Source: Actinoplanes italicus
Lineage (GTDB): Bacteria; Actinomycetota; Actinomycetes; Mycobacteriales; Micromonosporaceae
NCBI RefSeq assembly: GCF_003001815.1
Contig: NZ_PVMZ01000034.1
Span: forward strand, 19,353-83,352
Direction of reading: 5' to 3'
DNA: 64,000 nt
The stretch's first letter is position 1. Each line of letters starts with the position of its first letter. Positions 33,889 through 42,351 of the stretch are shown piece by piece. The position numbers were made by a program, and so were the translations under genes. Under the pieces are notes generated by a model. The model made no database searches, was not told the origin of the DNA, and saw only the letters and a list, made by a program, of their open reading frames with translations.

Positions 33889-34167
33889 TCAGGCGGCCGC
33901 TGGGGCCGCTGTGGGTCCTCGAGGTCGTGTACGCCCGGACGCGTCCGGGTCACGGTGGCGAGGCACACCGGTGCGCTGGGCACGGCTGCGCAGCGCGCCA
34001 CCGTAGGCGCGGGCGTCGGCGGGAACGGTGGGACGAACCACCAGGACGCGGGCGAGGACGGCGATCAGGACGACACCGACCAGGGCGCTCGTGCCGCTGG
34101 CCAGGTCGGACGAACTGGCGTCGGCCAGCAGGCCCACCAGTCGCCAGAGCGCGTCCCACCACTTCAC
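33889..34167 (-). CDS. DUF6412-like small membrane protein
   Basis: A 92-residue protein with one clear membrane segment (TSALVGVVLIAVLARVLVVR) and a basic Pro/Arg-rich C-terminal tail. Small proteins of this kind directly upstream of yidC are known in actinomycetes as DUF6412. The GTG at 34167 is preferred over the one at 34173 because TAGGTT stands 6 bases before it; it overlaps the other. It probably forms an operon with yidC 71 bp downstream. Confidence 0.72.
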   Translation of the reverse strand: MKWWDALWRLVGLLADASSSDLASGTSALVGVVLIAVLARVLVVRPTVPADARAYGGALRSRAQRTGVPRHRDPDASGRTRPRGPTAAPAAA

Positions 34168-34187
34168 GGGCACAACCTAGCAGCCCG

Positions 34188-34496
34188 TCACAAGACCGGG
34201 GCGTCGAGAATGCCGTACCGCGCCATGATCCGCTCCCGGCGGTCGCGGTTGACGGCCTGGACCCGCCGGCCGATCAGGAAGACGTCGACCAGCGTCCACA
34301 CACCGAGGCCACCCAGGGTGAACAGCATGGCGATCGAGCGGCCGGTGTCACCGAGGTAGAACCGGTGGCCTCCGATCAAGCCCGTGAGAACCCAGAGGAT
34401 GTACGCCACGCGCTGCTCCTTGCGCACCGACGCGAACTCGTGCTCGGCCCGCTGGACGCGGTAGCGCTCCCATTCGGGCATCGCGGCGGTGTTCAC
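34188..34496 (-). CDS. TM2-domain membrane protein
   Basis: A 102-residue protein with two membrane segments joined by the TM2 signature (AYILWVLTGLIGGHRFYLGD and LFTLGGLGVWTLVDVFLI). The N-terminus is a charged cytoplasmic helix. TM2 proteins are common, with no established bacterial function. The GTG at 34496 follows TATCGT by 7 bases; an in-frame ATG at 34481 is an alternative start. It lies 20 bp upstream of the DUF6412-like gene, on the same strand. Confidence 0.83.
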   Translation of the reverse strand: MNTAAMPEWERYRVQRAEHEFASVRKEQRVAYILWVLTGLIGGHRFYLGDTGRSIAMLFTLGGLGVWTLVDVFLIGRRVQAVNRDRRERIMARYGILDAPVL

Positions 34497-34598
34497 GGGC
34501 GCAACGATAGCCACGATCACCGGCCTGCCGCGATGCCGGCCGCAACCACACGAGATCGTCGCGAATGACGGTGACGCGGCTTGCACGCGATGGTGCGG

Positions 34599-35354
34599 TC
34601 AGCCGCACCGTCGCAGCGTCAGGCGACGCGAGGTCGTGTCGATCCCGGCGACGACGACGGCCACCTCTTCGCCGGACTGAACGGTCCGATCCGTCTTCAC
34701 CAGGCCCTCGATACCGTCGCCGACGTCGACGAAGAACCCGAACGGCACCGGCTTGGTGACCCGGCCGCGCAACTCCTGGCCCACCCGGGTGGCGCGAGCG
34801 AAGCCCAGGAACGGATCCGGCTCGACGGCGCGCAGGGACAGGCGGGCCTCGCCGTGGACCGTGTCGAAGACGAGGAACTCGCCGGTGACGTGCTGCCCCA
34901 CGGACACGACCTCGGACGGGTCCTCGAACCAGCGCCAGGACAGCTCGGGGATGGTGACGAAGCCGACGCCGGGCAGCACGGGGTGCTTCGGGCCCTCATC
35001 GAGATCCACGAAGACGCCGAACCGCTCGATGGCCGCGACCGTGCCGGACAGGCGCTGTCCCGCGCCCCGGGCCTTGAGGAAGGCCCACAACTCCGGGTTC
35101 TCGGTGGCCGACCACGACAGCATGATCTCCCGCCTCGGAGGCGAGACGTCGATGACCTCCGAGGTGATCCGGTCACCGGGACTGCAGGTCCCCGGCCACC
35201 GTCCCCAGGTGAAGTCGAGCGGGCCGACACAGCCGAGCGGCTCACCGGGACAGTCGTCGAGCAGCACGGTCGTCCCGCGCCGGGTGTGCTCGGCGACGGT
35301 CCCGGTCAGGACGTCGCCGATGTTCACGGTCGCCAGGAAACGGTCGGGAGTCAC
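34599..35354 (-). CDS. S1 RNA-binding domain protein
   Basis: A 251-residue protein with repeated OB-fold S1 modules. One reads RLSGTVAAIERFGVFVDLDE (about residues 100-150), and another ELRGRVTKPVPFGFFVDVGD with GLVKTDRTVQSGEEV (about 185-245). An N-terminal module, VGDVLTGTVAEHTRRGTTVL-like, is more divergent. It probably binds RNA or ribosomes. The GTG start overlaps the stop of the methyltransferase gene by 4 bp (GTGA), so the two are translationally coupled. Confidence 0.82.
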   Translation of the reverse strand: MTPDRFLATVNIGDVLTGTVAEHTRRGTTVLLDDCPGEPLGCVGPLDFTWGRWPGTCSPGDRITSEVIDVSPPRREIMLSWSATENPELWAFLKARGAGQRLSGTVAAIERFGVFVDLDEGPKHPVLPGVGFVTIPELSWRWFEDPSEVVSVGQHVTGEFLVFDTVHGEARLSLRAVEPDPFLGFARATRVGQELRGRVTKPVPFGFFVDVGDGIEGLVKTDRTVQSGEEVAVVVAGIDTTSRRLTLRRCG

Positions 35355-36232
35355 GTCAGGCTCACCCGGGTGCAGCGTGTCACGTACGGCAGGGTGATCT
35401 CGCCGGTCAGGCCGTGCTGATCGAGCAGATCGCCGATGTCGCCCAGCAACTCCCGCCTCTCGGCGTCGGACAGCACGATCACATAGCTGCGCGAGGCCAC
35501 CATGTCGAGCAGGTCCTGTCTGGTCAGGGTGTGCCGCCAGCGGATCTCGGTGCGTTCCGGGCCGCCGAACGGGCCCGTGACCTCCGGCTCGGTGTCGATC
35601 TCCTGGCGGGTGTGCCGGTGCATCACCTCGTCGAGGCGGGCCACCCACGGCTCAGTGTGGTCGCGGATGTTCCAGATCAGGCTCAGCGTGCCGCCGGGAC
35701 GCAGCACCCGGGCCGTCTCCGGGATCGCCCGGGCCGGGTCCACCCAGTGCCAGGCCTGCGCGCAGACGACGGCGTCGACCGACGCGTCCGCAAGGGGCAC
35801 CCGTTCGGCCGTACCCTCGAAGATCGCGGCTTGACCGGCGACCACCGCGAGTTGATCACGCATCCGCGCCGAAGGCTCGACCGCGACGACGTCGAGCCCG
35901 GCGTCGAGCAGCAGCCGGGTGAACTTGCCGGTGCCCGCGCCGAGGTCGAGGACACGCCGGGCACGCCGGGGCACCGCCCACTCCACCGCTGACATCGGAT
36001 ACGGCGGCCGACCCCGATGATAGGCGTCGGCCGCGCCGCCGAACGACGCCGCGTGCAGCGTCTTCGACCAGCGACGGGTCGCGCCCTGCCGGGTCATCCC
36101 GCACGCCCGGCCGATCTCCTCCCAGCTGGCGGCGTGTTCGCGCCGCAGCCGGTTGACGAGCCGCGTGCGCTGCGCCTCCCGGCCGGCGATCTCCTCGGTG
36201 AGCCGTCTCAGCACGTCCAGCCCCTCTGTCAT
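35351..36232 (-). CDS. Helix-turn-helix - SAM methyltransferase fusion
   Basis: A 293-residue protein. Residues about 1-60 are helical with a helix-turn-helix pattern (ASWEEIGRACGMTRQGATRR). A class I methyltransferase follows with motif I LDLGAGTGKF (about 95-104), VVAVEPSARM, VCAQAWHWVDP and VLRPGGTLSLIWN. Methyltransferases of this YcgJ/UbiE-like type act on small molecules. The combination suggests a protein that regulates its own gene. The ATG at 36232 touches a perfect 24-bp palindrome and lies 6 bases after TATGTT, with TTGACG 18 bases further up, so it is probably leaderless and repressible. It is coupled to the S1-domain gene. Confidence 0.82.
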   Translation of the reverse strand: MTEGLDVLRRLTEEIAGREAQRTRLVNRLRREHAASWEEIGRACGMTRQGATRRWSKTLHAASFGGAADAYHRGRPPYPMSAVEWAVPRRARRVLDLGAGTGKFTRLLLDAGLDVVAVEPSARMRDQLAVVAGQAAIFEGTAERVPLADASVDAVVCAQAWHWVDPARAIPETARVLRPGGTLSLIWNIRDHTEPWVARLDEVMHRHTRQEIDTEPEVTGPFGGPERTEIRWRHTLTRQDLLDMVASRSYVIVLSDAERRELLGDIGDLLDQHGLTGEITLPYVTRCTRVSLT

Positions 36233-36255
36233 GACCGCAACATATGTTGCGGTCA
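36232..36255. promoter_or_regulatory. Perfect 24-bp palindrome at the methyltransferase promoter and start
   Basis: TGACCGCAACAT is followed directly by its exact reverse complement. On the minus strand it covers the probable -10 (TATGTT, 36247-36242) and the first base of the start codon, with the -35 (TTGACG) just upstream. A further TGTTGC-x-GGTC-like half-site is at 36266-36285. A repressor bound here would block transcription; the HTH domain of the gene product itself is the obvious candidate. Confidence 0.75.
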
Positions 36256-36306
36256 AGAAGCGCGTCAACGTTTGTTGCTTTTGGTCATCGCTGGTAGAAA
36301 GATCCG

Positions 36307-36999
36307 GTGACATTGGACGACGTGATCGACGGCGACGCGGACGCGGTGTTCTGGGTGCTCGACAGCATGAGCCCCGGCGACAGCCGCCAGGTCACCGAGA
36401 AGAGTGCCGTGACCTGCCAGGACGAGGGTGTCTTCGACGTCGAACTGCCGGGCGCCCGCCTCGAGCGGGTCGACCTCCTCGTCGCCCACCAGGCGATCCT
36501 GCGCGGCGAGCCGGTCGAGGTGTCTCTTGAGGACATCGACTACGCGACGACCGGGCTCTCGCTGCAGACGGCTCTGCTCGACCACGGCCAGCGCAAGAAA
36601 CGCCTCGGCCTGCCGCTGGAGATCCCGCCGACGATCCGCTGGGGCGAACGCCCGGTGGCCACCGGCGACATCCGGCCCGTCCCGGCCGGGCAGGTCACCG
36701 TCGTGGTCAGTCATCTGACGCCGGGCGTACGGCATGGCGTCGCCCTCTCCACGGCCGGCGGTCCCGAACACATCCTCTGGCCGACTGAGGACGACCGCGA
36801 GTTCACCGTGGACCTCCCCCACGACGCCGACCTGCGGATCACCACGGTGTTCGTCGTCGAGGGCCCCGGCTGGTCGCGCGAGGAGCGCTGGCTGGAGAAC
36901 GCCGGCCTGTGGATCGATCCGGACGGCGCCTACCACTGCAACCACTTCGCGACGACACCGCCGACGTTCGAGGACCTCGTCTTCACCGTCCGGTCATGA
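36307..36999 (+). CDS. Hypothetical protein upstream of the TIR-kinase fusion
   Basis: A 230-residue acidic protein, mainly beta by appearance, that I do not recognise (GVFDVELPGARLERVDLLVA, GQVTVVVSHLTPGVRHGVAL, TVFVVEGPGWSREERWLENA). There is no signal peptide or membrane segment. The GTG start follows TAGAAA by 6 bases with TTGTTG 17 bases upstream, so it probably has its own leaderless promoter, beside the methyltransferase palindrome. It lies 55 bp before another unrecognised gene on the same strand. Confidence 0.68.
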   Translation: MTLDDVIDGDADAVFWVLDSMSPGDSRQVTEKSAVTCQDEGVFDVELPGARLERVDLLVAHQAILRGEPVEVSLEDIDYATTGLSLQTALLDHGQRKKRLGLPLEIPPTIRWGERPVATGDIRPVPAGQVTVVVSHLTPGVRHGVALSTAGGPEHILWPTEDDREFTVDLPHDADLRITTVFVVEGPGWSREERWLENAGLWIDPDGAYHCNHFATTPPTFEDLVFTVRS

Positions 37000-37054
37000 G
37001 CAGCCCGGCATGGCCGGTCCCCCGGTTCGCCGCCCACTCGGCATGATGTGACAT

Positions 37055-38011
37055 ATGGAGTCCCTCGGTGTGGTGGCGCATCGCGGCGGCCTCGTCGTCG
37101 AGCGTCCCGAGCTGACCGTCGGCATCGTCCGCGCGGTGTCCCGGCCCGACGGCCTGGAGCTGGAACTGCTCGCCCGGCGGCCGCTCGACCGGCGCGACGC
37201 CGTGCAGCGGCAGGCCGACATCCGGGCGGGTGTCACCGGGCCGCCACCGGCGCCGCGGCGGCTGCTGCCCGAGTACGACGAGGGCTTGGACCTGAGGGTC
37301 GGCTGGCTCGACGCGGACGGGCGGGCCCACTGGGAGTACGGGTCGTGGTCGTCGAGCAGCGGTGATCACTTCGAAGGCGTCGAAGGGCCGAGCTTTCGTA
37401 CGCTGATCAGGTTCCCGCCGATGTTCGACCGGGTGTCGGTGGCGCTGGCGTGGCCAGAGATCGGGTTCCCGGAGACGGTCCTGGAGCTGCCGCTGCCGGA
37501 TCGGGCCACGGTCGAGCGGGAGACCGTCTCGATCTGGGAGGCGCCGCTGCGCGTACGACATCCCCGGGTCGCCCTGAATCATCGCGACGGAACCCATCCC
37601 GTCGAGACGCCGGCGGTCGAGGCCGGACGGATCGCCGCGGCGCCGCAGGTCCTGAGCCGCGGCGGCGAGGCCGTCGTGGTGCTCACCTCGCTCACCGCCG
37701 CCGGCCGGTACCTCTACCTGGGAGTCTGCAGCATCGCCGAGGGTGAACAGGGCGAGACGGCGGCCGCCGAGGCCTTCCCGCCCGGCCCGGAACCCGCACG
37801 TCCCGGCGCGTCGATCGCCGTGGTGACCGGGCAGGAGGCGGTCTGGGTGCCGACTTTCTCGGGCAGTGCGGGCGGTGGGGACCGATCGTTCCGGTCCGAG
37901 GGCGAGTTCGTCGTCGCCCGCCCGGACACCGACGTGCTCACCCTGCTGGTGACCTGGCCTTCGGCGGGCCTCGCCGAGGTGCTGGTCGACGTCCCGCTCA
38001 CCACGGCCTGA
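37055..38011 (+). CDS. Hypothetical protein directly upstream of the TIR-kinase fusion
   Basis: A 318-residue beta-rich protein of unknown family (VGIVRAVSRPDGLELELLAR near the N-terminus; VVLTSLTAAGRYLYLGV and DVLTLLVTWPSAGLAEVLVD near the C-terminus). It may consist of two immunoglobulin- or jelly-roll-like halves. No export signal. The ATG follows CATGAT by 7 bases. It ends 33 bp before the TIR-STAND-kinase gene, on the same strand. Confidence 0.68.
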   Translation: MESLGVVAHRGGLVVERPELTVGIVRAVSRPDGLELELLARRPLDRRDAVQRQADIRAGVTGPPPAPRRLLPEYDEGLDLRVGWLDADGRAHWEYGSWSSSSGDHFEGVEGPSFRTLIRFPPMFDRVSVALAWPEIGFPETVLELPLPDRATVERETVSIWEAPLRVRHPRVALNHRDGTHPVETPAVEAGRIAAAPQVLSRGGEAVVVLTSLTAAGRYLYLGVCSIAEGEQGETAAAEAFPPGPEPARPGASIAVVTGQEAVWVPTFSGSAGGGDRSFRSEGEFVVARPDTDVLTLLVTWPSAGLAEVLVDVPLTTA

Positions 38012-38032
38012 ACCCGGACGGACGATACGCCG

Positions 38033-38038
38033 TACGGT
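38033..38038 (+). promoter_or_regulatory. -10 element of the TIR-STAND-kinase gene
   Basis: TACGGT ends 6 bases before the GTG at 38045 and no ribosome-binding site intervenes, so the large gene appears to have its own leaderless promoter in the 33-bp gap after the preceding gene. Confidence 0.45.
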
Positions 38039-38044
38039 GCATAT

Positions 38045-41000
38045 GTGCCCGACCGCATCCATGTCTCGTTCGCCGACCGGGACCGTGCGTGGGCGGAGTG
38101 GGCGCGCTGGCACCTCGAGAAGGCCGGTCATGCCACCGAGCTGGACAGCGTCGACCGGGCGCCCGGCACCAACGTCGTCGAGGCGATGAACCGGGCCGTG
38201 CGGCGTGCCAACCCGATGCTCGTGCTGCTGTCGGCGGCCTATCTGGACCCGGACCGGCTCACCACCGACGAGTGGACCGCTCGGATGGCGCAGCGTCGCA
38301 AGGATCCGGCCGCGAAGCTGATCGCGCTACGGGTCGAGAACGTCGACCTCTCCGACGGGCTGTGGGCGCCGATCGCCGTGCCCGATGTGTTCGGTCTTTC
38401 TCCGGAGCAGGCGGTCGTTCAACTGCTCGATGCGGTACGACAGGTCGCCGATCCCGCTCCGGCAGGCGCTCTCCGGCCCGCGCCTCCCGCCTATCCGGGC
38501 CGCCCGAACGCTGGAGAACCCGGGCCGCGGCCGCCGGGATCGCTGCCGCCGGTGTGGAACCTGACCCGCCGGAACCCGGGCTTCACCGGTCGCGACACGA
38601 TGCTCAACCGGCTGCACGACACGCTGCGGGGCGACAGCCGGGTGGCGGTCCAGGCGCTGCACGGCCTGGGTGGCGTCGGAAAGACCCAACTGGCCCTGGA
38701 GTACGCCCACCGGTTCGCCGGTGAGTACGACATCGTCTGGTGGATCCCGGCCGAACGACCGGAACTGATCGGCGACCACCTCGCCACGCTGGCCCAGGAC
38801 GAGCAGTTGCGCCTGTTCCCGGCCGGTACGCCCACCCCGGACTCGATGCGGGCGCTGCGCGCGCACCTGCGGCAGGCCGGGCGCTGGTTGCTGATCTTCG
38901 ACAACGCCGAGGACCGCGACCACCTCGCCCCGTGGCTGCCGGACGGTCCCGGCCACCTGCTGATCACCAGCCGCAATCCGAACTGGGCGGGCGTAGCCCA
39001 GCCGGTGGATGTGGACGTGTTCACCCGCGCCGAGTCCATCGCCCTGCTGCGCACCAGCCTGGCGGACATCGACGAGGACACCGCCGATCGGCTCGCCGGG
39101 CACCTGGGGGACCTGCCCCTGGCCGTCGGGCAGGCTCTGGAGCTGCTGGCCGAGACCCGGATGCCGGTCTACACCTACCTCAGTGACCTCGCCGCCCACA
39201 CCGCCGAGCTGATGCGTGAGGGAGGCCCGCCGGCCGGCTATCCGCTGTCCCTGGCCGCGACCGTCGGCCTGACCGCCGACCGGCTGCGCGCCGCCGACCC
39301 CGCAGCGGGTCAGTTGCTCACCCTGTGCGCGCATCTGGGTCCCGCTCCGATCCCGACCGACCTGTTCACCGCCCACCCCGACCCGCTTCCGAAGCCCCTG
39401 CAGAAGATCGCCCGGAAACCGGTGGCGTTCGCCCGCACGCTGGCGCAACTCGGCCGCTTCGGGCTGGCCCGCCTCACCGACCGCGGACCGGTCCTGCACC
39501 GCCTCGTCCAGGCCGTGGTCCGCGACACCGACCCGCGGCCCGACGTCAACCGCGGCATCGCCGAACGCCTCCTGGCGGCTGCCCGGCCGGACGACGGCAA
39601 ACTCCCGCAATGGTGGCCGCGGTGGGCCGTGCTGCTCCCCCACATCCTCGCCGTCGACCCCGCCACCAGCGACAACCGTCAGCTGCGCCAGACCGCGAAC
39701 GACGCCGTGTGGCACCTGATGGCCCGCGGTGAGGCCGCCAACGCCCTGCCGCTGGCCGACCATCTCCACCAGGCCTGGACCCGGCGGCTCGGCGCCGACG
39801 ACGAGAGCACCATCACGATCGCCGCCACCCTGGCCGTCGTCCACCGGCAACTCGGCGACTTCGAGCGTTCCAGCGAGATCGAACAGGACAATCTCACCCG
39901 CACACGCCGGCTGCTCGGCACCGATCACCCGCACACCCTCAACGCCGCCAACAACCTCGGCCGCGCGCTGTACCGGGCCGGCGAGTTCGAGCGGGCACGA
40001 CGGCTGGACGAGGACACCTTGAGCCGGAGGCGGCGCGTACTCGGTGAGGACCACCTCGAAACGCTACGGACGACCTGGAACCTCGCCCGCGATCTGTACG
40101 AGCTGGGTGACATCGCGCGGGCACGGGAGATCGACGAGGGCCTTCTGGTCCGCTTGCGCGACATGCACGGCGACGATCACCCGGACACGCTGCGCACGGC
40201 GCTGGCACTCACCATGGATCTGACCGGCGCCGGTGAGCACGAACGCGCACGTTCGCTGGGCGAGGACACGTTCGCCCGGCGACGACGGGTGTTCGGCGAC
40301 GACCACCCGGACACTCTCAACGCGGCCGCCGCGCTCGCCCGCACGCAGTCCGGTTACGGAGAGTACGACCAGGCCCGAAGGCTGAACGAGGACACCTTGA
40401 GCCGGAGGCGGCGCGTGCTGGGCGACAATCATCCCGACACCCTCAGGTCAGTCGGCGACCTCCTGCTGAACCACCTGCACCGGGCCGGGATGCGTGACGT
40501 CGTCTCGGTGGAACCGGCGACAGGCGGGCTCGCGGCGCTGGCCGGCATCGCCGAGCGCCGGGACGGGCCGCCGGTGTTCGTCAAGGCGTTCGCCGACGTC
40601 CCGGACGAGGACGTCTTCGCCGCGGAGGCTGAGGGGCTGGCCGTCCTTCGTGAGCCCGGCGGTATGGCGACACCCGAGGTCGTCCTGGCCGGCCGGGAGT
40701 TGCTCGTGCTGTCGATGCTGCGGCCCCGGCCCGGCAGCGAGACCTTCTGGGAGGAGTTCGCCCACGCGCTGGCCCGGATGCATCTGAGCACGGTCCACCC
40801 ACGGTTCGGATGGCACCGGGACAACTGGCTGGGTCGCCGGCGGCAGGAGAACACCTGGGACGACGACGGGTTCGCGTTCTTCGCCGAGCATCGGCTGCTG
40901 CGGTGGATGACGGAGCCGCGGGTCGAGGCGGCCCTCGGCACCCGCGACCGTGTGGCGCTGGAACGGCTGTGTCACCGGCTGCCCGAGCTGCTGCCCGAGC

Positions 41001-41326
41001 GGCCCGCATGCCTGACACACGGCGACCTGTGGACGCAGAACCTCATGGCCACCCCGGACGGGCGGCCCGCGCTGATCGACCCGGCGGTGTCCTACATGTG
41101 GGCCGAGGTCGACCTGGCACACCTGTGGACCACGTCGCCGCCCCCCGAGGCGAAGCGGTTCTTCGCGGTCTACGCCGAGCTGACCGGCCTCGACGACGGC
41201 TGGCGGGACCGGATGCCGATCATCCAGCTGCGGCAGCACCTCGCCGTGCTGGCCCAGTTCGACGACGACTGGGGCGCGGCGGACCTCATCCGTGCCACGC
41301 TCGCGCCGTTCCGGACCTCAGACTAG
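38045..41326 (+). CDS. TIR - NB-ARC - TPR - fructosamine-kinase-like fusion protein
   Basis: A 1093-residue protein. Residues 5-134 are a TIR domain (RIHVSFADRDRAWAEWARWH) with the candidate NADase glutamate at 76. NB-ARC follows with Walker A GLGGVGKT (207-214), LLIFDN and GDLPLA. Tetratricopeptide repeats of about 42 residues run from about 560 to 812 (RRRRVLGDNHPDTLRSV). Residues 816-1093 form a full fructosamine/ketosamine-3-kinase-like domain: ATP lysine in VFVKAF (847), GWHRDNWLGRRRQENTWDDD (922-941), catalytic loop HGDLWTQN (992-999) and metal-binding IDPA (1011-1014). No stop or frame change separates the parts. The paralogue at 28171 lacks the kinase. An immune sensor with a sugar-adduct kinase as second effector is one possible reading. 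Confidence 0.88.
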   Translation: MPDRIHVSFADRDRAWAEWARWHLEKAGHATELDSVDRAPGTNVVEAMNRAVRRANPMLVLLSAAYLDPDRLTTDEWTARMAQRRKDPAAKLIALRVENVDLSDGLWAPIAVPDVFGLSPEQAVVQLLDAVRQVADPAPAGALRPAPPAYPGRPNAGEPGPRPPGSLPPVWNLTRRNPGFTGRDTMLNRLHDTLRGDSRVAVQALHGLGGVGKTQLALEYAHRFAGEYDIVWWIPAERPELIGDHLATLAQDEQLRLFPAGTPTPDSMRALRAHLRQAGRWLLIFDNAEDRDHLAPWLPDGPGHLLITSRNPNWAGVAQPVDVDVFTRAESIALLRTSLADIDEDTADRLAGHLGDLPLAVGQALELLAETRMPVYTYLSDLAAHTAELMREGGPPAGYPLSLAATVGLTADRLRAADPAAGQLLTLCAHLGPAPIPTDLFTAHPDPLPKPLQKIARKPVAFARTLAQLGRFGLARLTDRGPVLHRLVQAVVRDTDPRPDVNRGIAERLLAAARPDDGKLPQWWPRWAVLLPHILAVDPATSDNRQLRQTANDAVWHLMARGEAANALPLADHLHQAWTRRLGADDESTITIAATLAVVHRQLGDFERSSEIEQDNLTRTRRLLGTDHPHTLNAANNLGRALYRAGEFERARRLDEDTLSRRRRVLGEDHLETLRTTWNLARDLYELGDIARAREIDEGLLVRLRDMHGDDHPDTLRTALALTMDLTGAGEHERARSLGEDTFARRRRVFGDDHPDTLNAAAALARTQSGYGEYDQARRLNEDTLSRRRRVLGDNHPDTLRSVGDLLLNHLHRAGMRDVVSVEPATGGLAALAGIAERRDGPPVFVKAFADVPDEDVFAAEAEGLAVLREPGGMATPEVVLAGRELLVLSMLRPRPGSETFWEEFAHALARMHLSTVHPRFGWHRDNWLGRRRQENTWDDDGFAFFAEHRLLRWMTEPRVEAALGTRDRVALERLCHRLPELLPERPACLTHGDLWTQNLMATPDGRPALIDPAVSYMWAEVDLAHLWTTSPPPEAKRFFAVYAELTGLDDGWRDRMPIIQLRQHLAVLAQFDDDWGAADLIRATLAPFRTSD

Positions 41327-41336
41327 AAAGGCGCAC

Positions 41337-42269
41337 TTACGGCGTACGACGGAATTGGCTCGGGCTTCTGCCCTTGACCCGTTTGAAGGCCGTGCTGAAC
41401 GCGAACGCGTCGTTGTAGCCCACCGCGCGGGCGACCTCCGCGACCGTGGCGGTCTCACGCTCGGCCAGCAGGTCGGCCGCGAGCGTCATCCGCCAGTGGG
41501 TGAGGTACGTCAGCGGCGGCTCGCCCACCAGCTCGGCGAAGCGTTTGGCCAGCGTGGACCGGGAGACCCCGGCCCGGCCGGCGAGCGTCGTGATCGTCCA
41601 GGGAGCGGCCGGTTCGGCGTGCAGCAGGCGCAGCGCGTCGCCGACGACCGGGTCACGCTGGGCGGCGTACCAGGCGGGCGGATCACCGCCGGGCCGGTCG
41701 AAGTACTCGCGGAGCGCGCAGACCAGCAGCCAGTCGAGCAGCCGGTCGAGCACCACCTGCTGGCCGGGCGTGTCGGCGGCGACCTCGGCGGCGAGGTGGT
41801 CGAGGACCGCGTCGGCGCCGCCACCCGACGCGACGCGCAGCACGACGGGCAGCGTGTCCAGCAGACGGCGGCTGATCTCCCCGGTCACCGGATAGGCCCC
41901 GACGATCAGCGTCGTCGCACCGTTGCCGAGATCACCGCAGCTGTCGTCGTTCCAGCCGATCCGGTGCCGGGTGCCGCCCTGCTCGGGCGTCGCGCAGTGC
42001 CGGCCGCAGTCGACCGCCTCGGCGTCGGTGCCGGGCTCGTCGACGAACGTGAACGGCTCGGGCCCACGGACGATGACCGTCTCTGCGGCGCGGACCCGTT
42101 CCGGTGGGCGGCCCTCGGCGACGATCCAGCCGGAACCGCCCAGAACCGCGCACAACGTCAACGGCGCGCCGTCGACGAACCGCAGCGCCCATGGCGGCGA
42201 CAGGGTCGAGCTGCCGAACAGCGAGCCCTGGGCCCGCATCCCCCGAAGCAGGTCTCCGAACACGTCCAC
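41337..42269 (-). CDS. AraC-family transcriptional regulator with cupin domain
   Basis: A 310-residue regulator. The N-terminal half is a cupin-type sensor (ERVRAAETVIVRGPEPFTFV, then two cysteines near DCGRHCAT), and the C-terminal half holds the AraC helix-turn-helix pair (TTLAGRAGVSRSTLAKRF and EVARAVGYNDAFAFSTAFKR). The GTG start follows TATCGT by 7 bases. It is divergent from the NmrA-like gene, which it probably regulates, and converges on the TIR-kinase gene with a 10-bp gap. Confidence 0.9.
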   Translation of the reverse strand: MDVFGDLLRGMRAQGSLFGSSTLSPPWALRFVDGAPLTLCAVLGGSGWIVAEGRPPERVRAAETVIVRGPEPFTFVDEPGTDAEAVDCGRHCATPEQGGTRHRIGWNDDSCGDLGNGATTLIVGAYPVTGEISRRLLDTLPVVLRVASGGGADAVLDHLAAEVAADTPGQQVVLDRLLDWLLVCALREYFDRPGGDPPAWYAAQRDPVVGDALRLLHAEPAAPWTITTLAGRAGVSRSTLAKRFAELVGEPPLTYLTHWRMTLAADLLAERETATVAEVARAVGYNDAFAFSTAFKRVKGRSPSQFRRTP

Positions 42270-42351
42270 GCTCCCGACGATAGACGATGACGAAGGTGTT
42301 CCGGCCTTTCACCCATGGCATCGTCCGGACCGCACCCGTTGAATCGAAGGC

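Noticed and set aside
38327..40054. 575-codon open frame antisense to the TIR-kinase gene
   Set aside because: Repetitive Gln/Val/Gly-rich text that mirrors the TPR and NB-ARC codons; no start signal or domain.
40490..41326. Kinase as a separate gene starting at the ATG at 40490
   Set aside because: No ribosome-binding site or -10 element precedes this ATG and no stop interrupts the TPR frame; the fusion reading is simpler, although internal initiation cannot be excluded.
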